DNA of 64,000 bases. It comes from Bifidobacterium miconisargentati (GTDB taxonomy: Bacteria > Actinomycetota > Actinomycetes > Actinomycetales > Bifidobacteriaceae). Shown piece after piece: positions 56,029 through 63,807 of the stretch (position 1 is its first letter; every line of letters starts with the position of its first letter). The notes below the pieces were generated by a model, which was not told where the DNA came from, made no database searches, and was given only the letters and a program-made list of their open reading frames with translations. The translations under genes were made by a program, and so were the position numbers. The stretch lies in the NCBI RefSeq assembly GCF_019331675.1, contig NZ_JAHBBJ010000001.1, positions 62,001 to 126,000 of the forward strand, given 5' to 3'.

Positions 56029-56097
56029 GCCGTCCGCGGGCATGGTCCCGCGGACGGCCTCCGGCGGCGCAAGGGAGACGCCGGCGCTCTCCCTTGC
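56029..56097. repeat. Twin-hairpin element, copy 2
   Basis: GCCGTCCGCGGG-CATGGT-CCCGCGGACGGC (56029-56058), linker CTCCGGCG, then GCAAGGGAG...CTCCCTTGC (56069-56097). The layout and linker are as in copy 1. It begins 6 bases after the small membrane protein stop. Confidence 0.7.
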
Positions 56098-56219
56098 GAA
56101 TCCCTCACGCATCCATTCCACAACAAGGAAAACACCCGGCCGGTAAAATTTTACCGAGCCCAGGAACAGCGCCTACCATCCACATATAGGAGAACCACAG
56201 AAGACGAAGGAACGGAACG

Positions 56220-56681
56220 ATGTACGGATTGACCTGGATTATGGTAGACGCGCTCGTCATATGCGTCATGCTCATCATCACCGCGGCCCTCGCCGTACTC
56301 GCGTTTGCGATAGGTCTCGTGACCCATCCGATCCGCACCATCGCGTTCGCGCTCAATAAGCTCGCAGGCCTCGCCGGAGGGCTCGCTCTCATCTTCGCCT
56401 TGGTCGACTGGTTTCTTTACGACCATGCGAAACCGGATTTCATGCCGGTGCTGCTCGGCTGCATCGGCGTGATAGTCGTGTCCGTGATCGTAAACGTGGC
56501 GACCGAAGCCATCCTGGATCTGCCCACACGATCGCAGCGGCGGGCGATCAGGCAAGAGCGGCGCATGCGTCTGGAACGACTCGAACACGAAGGAAAGGCT
56601 CGAAGCAAGCCGTGTCGCTTCGACCGGGAGACGGGGAAGATAGTTCCCCTTCAACAGGAGTCGCCCGATCTGGACAGGTAG
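56220..56681 (+). CDS. Hypothetical membrane protein
   Basis: This protein has 153 residues. Three or four hydrophobic stretches lie between residues 5 and 105 ('LVICVMLIITAALAVLAFAIG', 'LAGLAGGLALIFALVDWFLY', 'FMPVLLGCIGVIVVSVIV'; described in part). A strongly basic cytoplasmic tail 'RSQRRAIRQERRMRLERLE' follows. Such a layout is common in the small membrane proteins of conjugative elements, but no family was recognised. It ends at a perfect terminator. Confidence 0.65.
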   Translation: MYGLTWIMVDALVICVMLIITAALAVLAFAIGLVTHPIRTIAFALNKLAGLAGGLALIFALVDWFLYDHAKPDFMPVLLGCIGVIVVSVIVNVATEAILDLPTRSQRRAIRQERRMRLERLEHEGKARSKPCRFDRETGKIVPLQQESPDLDR

Positions 56682-56696
56682 TACCGTTCCGGGGAT

Positions 56697-56733
56697 GCAG
56701 AGAGGCCCGCACTTATTGTGCGGGCCTCTCTGC
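56697..56733. terminator. Bidirectional terminator
   Basis: GCAGAGAGGCCCGCAC-TTATT-GTGCGGGCCTCTCTGC, a perfect 16-bp stem between convergent genes. Confidence 0.85.
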
Positions 56734-56744
56734 ATTCGGGAGAA

Positions 56745-57248
56745 TCAGTAGCCGGACGAATACGAGTAGCCGGACACCGGAGCGTCCTCCTCGGGCGACA
56801 TCGAGGAGACGTCGTACCCATCCCCTTCTGACGGCCGCTCCCCCGCATCGGAGACAGGCGGGACCACTGCCGGAGAACCCGTGTCGTCTTTCGGCTCGTC
56901 CGCGGCCTTGGATACCGTCTGCCCGTCCGCGGGGGAGGATCCCGGATCCTCGGTCTTCCCGCTCTCGGACTCGTCCATCCGGGCGAGGACATCGGCGCCG
57001 AACACCATCCGCCGTTCCGCCGGCGTGCAACGAAGCAGCTTGGCGACATCGGCGACGCTCATCCCGGTCTCCTCCATATACGGGCGCACGGCCTCCTGCG
57101 CATCCGCGGCGCCGCTGCGCATCCGGGACACCGCGTCCGCGAGAGAGCCCAACAAAGCGCGGCGCCGTTTCAACGTCGCCTCAAGATCGCGGTCAGCCGC
57201 CGCGATCAGATCATTCCTCCACTGTCTGCCTGCGGCAATAGAAGCCAT
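56745..57248 (-). CDS. Hypothetical protein with a helical N-terminus and acidic tail, divergent from mobC
   Basis: This protein has 167 residues. The first 85 are helical and include 'EETGMSVADVAKLLRCTPAERR', which could form an HTH. The last 80 are Pro/Ser/Asp/Glu-rich and probably disordered, ending SYSYSSGY. The ATG at 57248 follows AAAGGA by 6 bases; a start at 57281 is less likely. It is the only minus-strand gene in this stretch and faces the oriT region, a place often taken by a regulator of mobilization genes. Confidence 0.55.
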   Translation of the reverse strand: MASIAAGRQWRNDLIAAADRDLEATLKRRRALLGSLADAVSRMRSGAADAQEAVRPYMEETGMSVADVAKLLRCTPAERRMVFGADVLARMDESESGKTEDPGSSPADGQTVSKAADEPKDDTGSPAVVPPVSDAGERPSEGDGYDVSSMSPEEDAPVSGYSYSSGY

Positions 57249-57557
57249 CAGAAATCCTTTCCAAGTTTTCTTCGCCAACACGCACGCGACGACCCGCGTG
57301 CCGCATGAGAATCACCTCACGGAAAGCGAGGATAACTATGGAAAACCTGAGCGACGTGCGTGTCCGGCAAGACCGGAACACGCAATCTCCCGCATCGAAG
57401 CGGGAGATCCCGGAACGCTTGGCGATTCCGGGAGAAAACACCTCCGAAAATCCTCCGGTTTCCGGAGGAGCAAGCATCGCAAGTGTGGCCACACTTGCCG
57501 CTCGCAGGCTTCGCCCGACTCATGCGGGAGACCCGAACCCCATAGCCGGAGGCGACG
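57249..57557. other. Probable oriT region
   Basis: This 309-base non-coding segment directly before mobC and the relaxase holds a series of inverted repeats. They are CTCCCGCATCGAAGCGGGAG (57390-57410 area), TCCCGGAA...TTCCGGGA, TCCTCCGG-TTT-CCGGAGGA (57451-57469) and the perfect 20-base palindrome GCAAGTGTGGCCACACTTGC (57479-57498). Hairpins and a palindrome beside a mobC/relaxase pair are typical of transfer origins. The nick site is not identified. A frame at 57305-57571 exists but has no coding character. Confidence 0.6.
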
Positions 57558-57938
57558 ATGAACTGGCGTGAGGGACGCACGCGCAGCGTGTGTCGGAAGG
57601 TCATGCTGACGCCCGAGGAAGCCAAGGAGATCGACGATCTCTACCACCGGGTGAAGGCCGGGAAACGCTACCGCAGCTTCTCGCAATTCGCCCGCGACCT
57701 CATGCTCACCGGCCGTGTCGTGAACGTCGTCGTCGCCTGCGAACCTGCCCGAATACGCTCCGAGATACGACGAATCGGCGTCAACATCAACCAGATCGCG
57801 TCCCTGGCGAACACGACCGGAACCATCACGCAGGAACAGATAGAGGAGATCCTCACCGGATACGGGGCCATCGAGGCGACGCTGCGCGGCATCGACCGCG
57901 AATACCGCCGAAAGCTCTCCGAGCAAGGCGGCGAGTGA
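57558..57938 (+). CDS. MobC-like relaxosome accessory protein
   Basis: This protein has 126 residues. The N-terminal part resembles a ribbon-helix-helix DNA-binding domain ('RKVMLTPEEAKEIDDLYHRV'), and the C-terminal 'IRRIGVNINQIASLANTTG' is the MobC signature (R.iG.NiNQia...N). It is expected to bind and melt oriT for the relaxase. Its stop overlaps the relaxase start (TGATG), giving coupled translation. Confidence 0.85.
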   Translation: MNWREGRTRSVCRKVMLTPEEAKEIDDLYHRVKAGKRYRSFSQFARDLMLTGRVVNVVVACEPARIRSEIRRIGVNINQIASLANTTGTITQEQIEEILTGYGAIEATLRGIDREYRRKLSEQGGE

Positions 57939-59398
57939 TGGCGGTCGTGAAAATCAACACGGTCAAAGCGACCATCGACAAGGCCATCGCCTACATCGCG
58001 AACCCAGCGAAGACCGAGGACGGAACGCTCGTGGAAGCAAGCTGGACCGATTCCATCGACCCTTGGCAGCTACGCGAGGACATGATGAGCACGCTGGAGG
58101 AATCCGCGAACGGCCTACGGCCCGGCAGCGTGCTCGCACGCCACGTCATCCAGTCGTTCGACCCGCGCGACGGGGTCGACCCGCAGGAGGCGCACCGCAT
58201 CGGCGTCGAATTCGCCGAGCAGATCACCGGCGGGAACCACCAGTACGTGATCGCCACGCACGTGGACCGCGGCCATATGCACAACCACATCATCATCTGC
58301 AACGCCTCCGACGTCACCCGCCGCAAGATGCGGCTGACAAAAGGCACGCTCGGCGAATGGCGTTCGATCAGCGACCGCCTGTGCATCGAACACAAACTCA
58401 GCATCATCCGCCCCACCGGCAATCCGCGACACGGCAGAAGCATGGGCGAACTGTACACAAGCGCACGGGGCGAAGGCATCAAGGATGCGATACGCACGCT
58501 CATCGACGCGACCTGCGCACGCTCGACAAGCTGGCCGGAATTCCGGAACCTGCTCGCCGGCAACGGCGTGACCGTCACCGTACGAGGCAGACACCTGACC
58601 TACACGGACCAGGAAACCGGGCTCAGGATCCGCGACGTGAAGCTCGGACTCGCGTACAACGAGGACAACATCATGGCCAAGATAAACCGGCAGAACCTCG
58701 ACCGGATCACGTTCAACGAGAAGATGATCGCGCGACGGGACGAGGACACGCTCACCGTATGGCTGCCGAAAACCGGGCGCCGCGAGCAGATCACCATCCC
58801 CTACGACCATCTCGTCCAAGATGGCAGAACCTGGCACGCATACCTCGGAGAGGACGCCGAACAAGTCGTCACCGACAAGACGGGACGATACGTGCGACGG
58901 CTCATGCCCGGCCAGATCTACGAGCATTTCACCCGCCCCGACATCGACCTGACCAGCTTCGTGGACCGCCGTCGGACCGTCGCTCCGGGCAAGACCGACG
59001 CCCAACGCCGCTACTACACCGTCCAAGCCATCAAGCTCGACAGGCTGCGCGACCAGGCGCGGGAACTGTCCGCGGCGCAACGGTGGATGGGCGACACCGG
59101 CGACGGGCTCGAAGACGCGATCCGTCACCTGGACGAACGGATCCGCCAGGAAAGGGACGGGTTCCAAGCCGAAATCGTGGCCCTCGCGGAGACGACGGAC
59201 ACACGCGGCGAAAGCGAGGAACACAATCCGGGACCACGGGAAAACCCTGCGGACGACCGTCATCTGGAGCTGCGTCAGCGTCGCATCGGCGAACTCCAGA
59301 AGGACCTCGCCGCGTTGAAACGAGTCCAGGAACGTGTCCGCACGCAACGCGAGCAACGCCAACGCGAGAGGACCAGGACCCGCGGCATACGCCGATGA
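57938..59398 (+). CDS. Relaxase, MobA/VirD2 type (MOBP)
   Basis: This 486-residue transesterase nicks oriT and leads the strand into the recipient. The catalytic Tyr is near the N-terminus (KAIAYIANPAKT, Tyr19). Motif II is 'VLARHVIQSFDPRDG', and the metal-binding motif III is 'IATHVDRGHMHNHIIICN' (H-x-D-x-x-H-x-H-N-H). The C-terminal 150 residues are highly charged and helical (R/E/Q-rich), probably a translocation or partner-binding tail. It is coupled to mobC. All three motifs are intact. Confidence 0.92.
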   Translation: MAVVKINTVKATIDKAIAYIANPAKTEDGTLVEASWTDSIDPWQLREDMMSTLEESANGLRPGSVLARHVIQSFDPRDGVDPQEAHRIGVEFAEQITGGNHQYVIATHVDRGHMHNHIIICNASDVTRRKMRLTKGTLGEWRSISDRLCIEHKLSIIRPTGNPRHGRSMGELYTSARGEGIKDAIRTLIDATCARSTSWPEFRNLLAGNGVTVTVRGRHLTYTDQETGLRIRDVKLGLAYNEDNIMAKINRQNLDRITFNEKMIARRDEDTLTVWLPKTGRREQITIPYDHLVQDGRTWHAYLGEDAEQVVTDKTGRYVRRLMPGQIYEHFTRPDIDLTSFVDRRRTVAPGKTDAQRRYYTVQAIKLDRLRDQARELSAAQRWMGDTGDGLEDAIRHLDERIRQERDGFQAEIVALAETTDTRGESEEHNPGPRENPADDRHLELRQRRIGELQKDLAALKRVQERVRTQREQRQRERTRTRGIRR

Positions 59399-59426
59399 AC
59401 CCACAACAAGGAAAGGAAAACCAATC

Positions 59427-60158
59427 ATGTCATTTGAGGAGCAGGTCGAGCAGATCGCGCAGCAGACGGCCCAGCAAGCCGCCCAAGGTGTCGCGGGAGC
59501 GGGAGCCCGAGTCGTCGTGCGAGTAAGCGGATGGGTCGCCAAACAGCTGCTCAAAGGCGCTTCATGGCCCCTCAGAAAAGGAGCGCAAGCCGCCAAAGAC
59601 GCGATCCACACGAAGCTGACGACCGGCCGGATGAGCGAGAAACGGCTTCAGATCACCGGTGGAGGAGACCTTCACCATCTCGAATTCAACCCGGAGAAAC
59701 TCAAGGACATCACCCGGGAACTCCGCAAGGCGGGCGTGAACTACAGCATCGAGGAGCATGACAACGGCCAATGGTTCCTGATCTTCCAAGGCAAGGATCA
59801 GGACCACATCCAGCATGTAGTCGCGCGTGCGCTCGGCGAACTCGACCTGCAGCTCACGGAGGACCAACCCGACCTGAAACAGGAACAGGAACAGCCGTCG
59901 ACGCCAGTACAAAAGGAACCTGCCGAACCCGAAACCCCGGAACAGACGGATAAGACAGAGGTCCGGACAGCATCACCGGAGGACGGGCAGACAAGCAGGG
60001 AGCAGCCCAAACACAGCGAGAAAACCAAAGCCCCCGGGACCGCCAGACCGAAAAACAAGAAGGCGTTCAAAGCCGAACTCGAAGGCAGGGCGAACGAGAA
60101 GCTGCGTATCGCCAATGAGAAACCCGTACCGGTGAAGACCAAGGCAAGAGGCAAATGA
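59427..60158 (+). CDS. DUF3801/PcfB-like transfer protein
   Basis: This protein has 243 residues. The middle 'KRLQITGGGDLHHLEFNPEKL' and 'ITRELRKAGVNYSIEEHDNG' (in part) up to 'HIQHVVARALGELDL' follows the DUF3801 (PcfB) pattern found beside coupling proteins and relaxases of conjugative elements. The N-terminus carries a Gln/Ala-rich helix, and the C-terminal 100 residues are disordered (P/E/Q/K-rich). The start ATG at 59427 has AAGGAAAACC upstream. The stop overlaps the next start (ATGA). Confidence 0.75.
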   Translation: MSFEEQVEQIAQQTAQQAAQGVAGAGARVVVRVSGWVAKQLLKGASWPLRKGAQAAKDAIHTKLTTGRMSEKRLQITGGGDLHHLEFNPEKLKDITRELRKAGVNYSIEEHDNGQWFLIFQGKDQDHIQHVVARALGELDLQLTEDQPDLKQEQEQPSTPVQKEPAEPETPEQTDKTEVRTASPEDGQTSREQPKHSEKTKAPGTARPKNKKAFKAELEGRANEKLRIANEKPVPVKTKARGK

Positions 60159-62842
60159 GTCCCATGGTCGGCCCATCGGAGCTGCGCGATATCCGCCGTC
60201 TCGCCGTCTACCAGGACAGGATCAACGCCGTCGACTGGTCCGGACCATCTTCGCCGGCGACAGCGTGGGCATACTCCGGCGACGTGTTAAAAACGGTCAG
60301 CGTCGCAAGCGACGAAGGCCCCGACAGTCAGGGAGTATGGCATATGCCCGGCGATCCGATCGTTGACACATACCGGTACGAGGAATCGGAACACGAGCCG
60401 GCGCTCACGCCCACCGGCTCCTCGACCATCGTGGGCAGCCCGCAGTCCCGGGCCGTGGGATCGTTGCCGGACGCACTGACCATGGGCTTCAGCGGCGACG
60501 TGAACGTCTCGGAAGGGGTCGTGGAAAAGCCCGGAACGGTACGTCTCGCGATGGCCGATGGGCGGCCGATTCCGTTCGGGTGGGCGCAAGCGGTCAGGCA
60601 AGCAGCCATCGAGAACAAGGCTTCAGATCCGGACGGAACCCGAATCGCGGTCATCCAGGCAGCGATAGACGCCCCCTCCGAACCAACCGTCTGGTTTCTG
60701 GAAAACAACGGATACGACCTGCACGCCGTCGTCTGGCACCGGGCCGCGGAAGGCGGATACGACAGGGTGGCCCGAACGCACCTGCAGTACCAAGATGCCG
60801 GGGACGAGCCGCTGCTGCAGACGATTTCACGCACCGAGCCCACACCCATCGACGTCTCCCAGCGCATGGACACGGCTCGCATGGCATGGGAAAGCCGGCT
60901 CATCGTGGACCGCTACCAGCTTCAACGTGCGCAGGACGCGGGCAATCCGGCAGGACTGCGCACACGAATCGGATACCAGCAGCAGGGGCTGCTCTTCCCC
61001 GGGGAGCAAGCCCGTCTCATCGTCGCCGGCACCGGCAAGCCGGCGGACCAGTGGCGGGACAAGGTCGCAACGGCCGCGGCCCTGCTACTCGCGCAACAGC
61101 CGGAACACACAATCAAAAAGAAAGGACACACCATCATGAGCGACAGCATGAACAGCGGAGAGCAACTGCTCGCGACACTCAAAACCGACCCGGGATCCAA
61201 GGCCGGATGGAACGCCGAACAACTCGACGCCGCATTGACGGCGGCCAGCACGGAGGTCAACGAACTCGGCGACCGCATGGAGGAACTCGCCTACGAGATC
61301 CGGCAGGCGGAGCGGGGCGAGGGCGGAACCGTGGAGGACGCGCAACAGCGGTTCTACACCGTCCAGGACGAGCATCGGGCCGCGCGGGACCGTCAATGGG
61401 ACATTCAACAGGAGCTGTTCAAAAGGACCGGCGCGAACCCGTCCAGAACTCAGAACGGATCCGCCGGAGCGACCGGACGAACGCGCGGCCAGGCCAAATC
61501 ATGGGCGAAGGTCAACGTGCCGAACAAGCTCGTGCACGTGTTCCAGCAGCATGGCAAAGACGGGAAAACCTGGCAGAAAATCAGCGTTCGCATCCCCTCC
61601 GGGACCACAATCAACGGCGTTCCATTGGACGGGTTCAATCTCGACCAGTTCGCGTCGAAGCGCGTGCTGGAAGCCAAAGCCAACGGCCGCGACGTCACCG
61701 TGGCCTTTCCCCCGGACAAGCCCATCGAGCTCTGGAAAGGCAAGGGAGCGAACCGTGAAACGTTCCGCATCGACAATCCATGGGATCTGTGCAAAGCCGT
61801 GAAGGCGAGCCGGGAGGCGTTCCTCAACGCCGCGAAGATCCGGGGTCTCGCCGCCAAGGGGCGGCTCGAACCGGTATCGCCGGCCGGGGAGCCGACCCAC
61901 GGGGCAAGAGAGCTCGCACTCTGCCTGAACAACGACGCGGACCTCTACCCGCAAATCCAAAGGACCGCCGAACGGCTCGCACGATATTACGTGGACGGCC
62001 AATACGATCCCGACAAGGCCGTCAAGGCGTTCCGGCATATCGCCGACCAGGAAGCCATCCAATACGAACGGCAGTTCGGCAACAAGGACGCGCAGCGCAT
62101 CGGCGACGTCACCTCGTTCACCATGGCGGACCGCACCATGGCCGCCGCCCTCGTGCTCGCCGAGAACACCGAACTCATCAACGAGCAGATCGACAGTCTT
62201 GCGGATCAAGGCATCGGCGACCCCGAGATCATCAACGCGAACCTCAACCTGCGCAATCTGGCGAACCCGCCGGAGCAACGGCAGATTCCACCCGAAACGG
62301 ATATGGACGCTCTCGGACTGGTCGAGAAATGGGGCGAAAGCTACGACAGCGTGTCCCGAAACAGCAGCAGCTGGGAGGTCACCAACCAAATCCTGGAGTA
62401 CAGCGGGCTGGATCCGGCCGAACACGAAGGCCTCGGAAATGCCGTGCATGAACTCGTGGAACCGGTGTTCGACGAACTGGACGGGGACATGCCTGGCGGG
62501 AGCCAGCAGTTCGCCCAAGCCGTCATGGAGCATGAGGCGGAACGCATGAACCCTGACCTGACGCCCATGCAGCAGTTGCCTGAAGGCGTCGGCCAGGACC
62601 CATGGCCGTCCGCGGAGCCGACCCGGCCGCCCCAGGATCAGAATCCGGCGCAACCGGCATCCGGCGTGTCCGAACCGCGGCCAGCCAAGGGCACGGACGT
62701 CGCCAAGGAATCCAGGCAACCCCCTTCCACGTCGATGAAATCGTTCAGGGAGGCGATGGCGGAACGAGCCAAAACACTCATGGAATCCTCCAGAGCACAG
62801 CCGGCGCAGCCCGTTAGGGGACCCCAACATGACGCTCGGTGA
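60155..62842 (+). CDS. Large unknown transfer-region protein, possible in-frame fusion of two genes
   Basis: This protein has 895 residues and no family was recognised. The first 327 residues look like a single-domain protein of moderate complexity. At residue 328 the DNA reads like an intergenic RBS and start (AAAGAAAGGACACACCATCATGAGC, in part), and the protein there shows the odd string 'TIKKKGHTIMSDSMNSGEQL'. A second product of 568 residues could start at 61136. The second half contains 'NVPNKLVHVFQQHGKDGKTW', helical segments and a Pro/Gln-rich disordered tail. It overlaps its neighbours by 4 and 14 bases, so it is in the transfer operon. Confidence 0.6.
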   Translation: MSPMVGPSELRDIRRLAVYQDRINAVDWSGPSSPATAWAYSGDVLKTVSVASDEGPDSQGVWHMPGDPIVDTYRYEESEHEPALTPTGSSTIVGSPQSRAVGSLPDALTMGFSGDVNVSEGVVEKPGTVRLAMADGRPIPFGWAQAVRQAAIENKASDPDGTRIAVIQAAIDAPSEPTVWFLENNGYDLHAVVWHRAAEGGYDRVARTHLQYQDAGDEPLLQTISRTEPTPIDVSQRMDTARMAWESRLIVDRYQLQRAQDAGNPAGLRTRIGYQQQGLLFPGEQARLIVAGTGKPADQWRDKVATAAALLLAQQPEHTIKKKGHTIMSDSMNSGEQLLATLKTDPGSKAGWNAEQLDAALTAASTEVNELGDRMEELAYEIRQAERGEGGTVEDAQQRFYTVQDEHRAARDRQWDIQQELFKRTGANPSRTQNGSAGATGRTRGQAKSWAKVNVPNKLVHVFQQHGKDGKTWQKISVRIPSGTTINGVPLDGFNLDQFASKRVLEAKANGRDVTVAFPPDKPIELWKGKGANRETFRIDNPWDLCKAVKASREAFLNAAKIRGLAAKGRLEPVSPAGEPTHGARELALCLNNDADLYPQIQRTAERLARYYVDGQYDPDKAVKAFRHIADQEAIQYERQFGNKDAQRIGDVTSFTMADRTMAAALVLAENTELINEQIDSLADQGIGDPEIINANLNLRNLANPPEQRQIPPETDMDALGLVEKWGESYDSVSRNSSSWEVTNQILEYSGLDPAEHEGLGNAVHELVEPVFDELDGDMPGGSQQFAQAVMEHEAERMNPDLTPMQQLPEGVGQDPWPSAEPTRPPQDQNPAQPASGVSEPRPAKGTDVAKESRQPPSTSMKSFREAMAERAKTLMESSRAQPAQPVRGPQHDAR

Positions 62843-63083
62843 AGGCCCGTCCGTCACGCTCGTCGCCGACCGGGATCCGCAAAGCGAAGCAACCAGGCAG
62901 ATGCTCGACCGGGACGGCGTCTCCTACCGGACCGTCGCCGTGTCAAGCAACGAAGGACGCACGCTGATGGCAGCACATGGGTTCCCGGCACCGCCCGCGG
63001 TGTTCGCACCGGGAACCGCATGGTACGGTCACAGGCCCGACCTGGTGAAGACGCTGGCCCATGACCTCGGCGGCGCGAAGTGA
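62829..63083 (+). CDS. NrdH/glutaredoxin-like protein lacking both active-site cysteines
   Basis: This protein has 84 residues. It follows the NrdH-redoxin pattern: strand 'SVTLVADRDPQSEATRQMLD', 'DGVSYRTVAV', 'MAAHGFPAPPAVFAPG' with the cis-Pro stretch, and 'WYGHRPDLVKTLA', which matches the W/Y-x-G-(F/H)-R-P-D motif of NrdH. The usual C-P-x-C is replaced by D-P-Q-S and there is no Cys at all. It cannot act as a thiol reductant and may serve as a binding module. It overlaps the genes on both sides. Confidence 0.7.
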   Translation: MTLGEGPSVTLVADRDPQSEATRQMLDRDGVSYRTVAVSSNEGRTLMAAHGFPAPPAVFAPGTAWYGHRPDLVKTLAHDLGGAK

Positions 63084-63409
63084 ACGGCCCGGACACGGTC
63101 AGCGCCTACGTGGAGGGATGGCTGCTCAAGGATCCGACAATACCGGACGTCGACGGTCCCGCGACGTTCCTTCTCCAGGCGATCGATTCCACGGGAAGGA
63201 GCGGCCCGATCATCCAGGTCACCGTTCCCGGAATGCGGGAGAACCGGTATCTCAGGTTCATGAGGCCACGCGGCGGAGACCGGGCAATCGTCGTCGGAGC
63301 CGCCGACGGACAGTCCATGGACGGGCAACGTGCCGCCGTCGAGGCCCGGATTCTGGCGTTTGGCACCAGTCTCGACATGCAGGACGCAGGACCATGCCGG
63401 CGACCCTGA
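63080..63409 (+). CDS. Hypothetical protein, possibly OB-fold
   Basis: This 109-residue protein has a GTG start overlapping the previous stop (GTGA). Alternating hydrophobic strands ('VSAYVEGWLLKDP', 'PATFLLQAIDSTG', 'PIIQVTVPGM', 'RYLRFMRPRGGDRAIVVGAA') and a final 'VEARILAFG' give an OB-like strand order, as in single-strand DNA-binding or primosome proteins. This is a fold guess only. Confidence 0.5.
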   Translation: MNGPDTVSAYVEGWLLKDPTIPDVDGPATFLLQAIDSTGRSGPIIQVTVPGMRENRYLRFMRPRGGDRAIVVGAADGQSMDGQRAAVEARILAFGTSLDMQDAGPCRRP

Positions 63410-63807
63410 CGCTCGTGTCCGAGGATCCCGAGGGAACGCTCGCACAGCTGGCGCGAGCGGGCGTCACGGTAGACGACGTCATCCCGGCGGACGCTCCCAT
63501 GGGTCGGCTCGTGCAGTTCATGACCGGACTCGCCGAAGCGGTCGTCATCACCGATATGGGTCTGGAAACCATCATGCCGATCGCCGAATTGGACCCGGGT
63601 AGGACGCCAGGAGTCCATTTCAGGACCCACACGCAGGAGGAGACAGTCATGGCCGACAACGACGGCGGTCCTTCGGACAGCCGCGACGACACGCTCGCGT
63701 CACTGCTCACGCGCCGTCAGGCGTTGGAAGACATGCGACGCCGGGCGGAGGAATACCTCCGCGCGCGACGCGAACACGCGCATGAAGAAAACGAAAGGAC
63801 AAGATAA
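63394..63807 (+). CDS. Hypothetical transfer-operon protein
   Basis: This protein has 137 residues. The ATG at 63394 lies inside the end of the previous gene (16-base overlap), and the stop directly precedes the topoisomerase ATG. The N-terminal 80 residues are soluble alpha/beta ('LTLVSEDPEGTLAQLARAGV'), and the last 45 form a charged helix ending EENERTR. No family was recognised. Confidence 0.5.
   Translation: MPATLTLVSEDPEGTLAQLARAGVTVDDVIPADAPMGRLVQFMTGLAEAVVITDMGLETIMPIAELDPGRTPGVHFRTHTQEETVMADNDGGPSDSRDDTLASLLTRRQALEDMRRRAEEYLRARREHAHEENERTR

Noticed and set aside
57305..57571. 88-codon frame across the oriT region
   Set aside because: It reads through four hairpins, has no RBS and its composition is not protein-like.
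58063..59526. 487-codon plus-strand frame overlapping the relaxase gene
   Set aside because: It is an Arg/His-rich shadow of the relaxase frame, which itself has all catalytic motifs.
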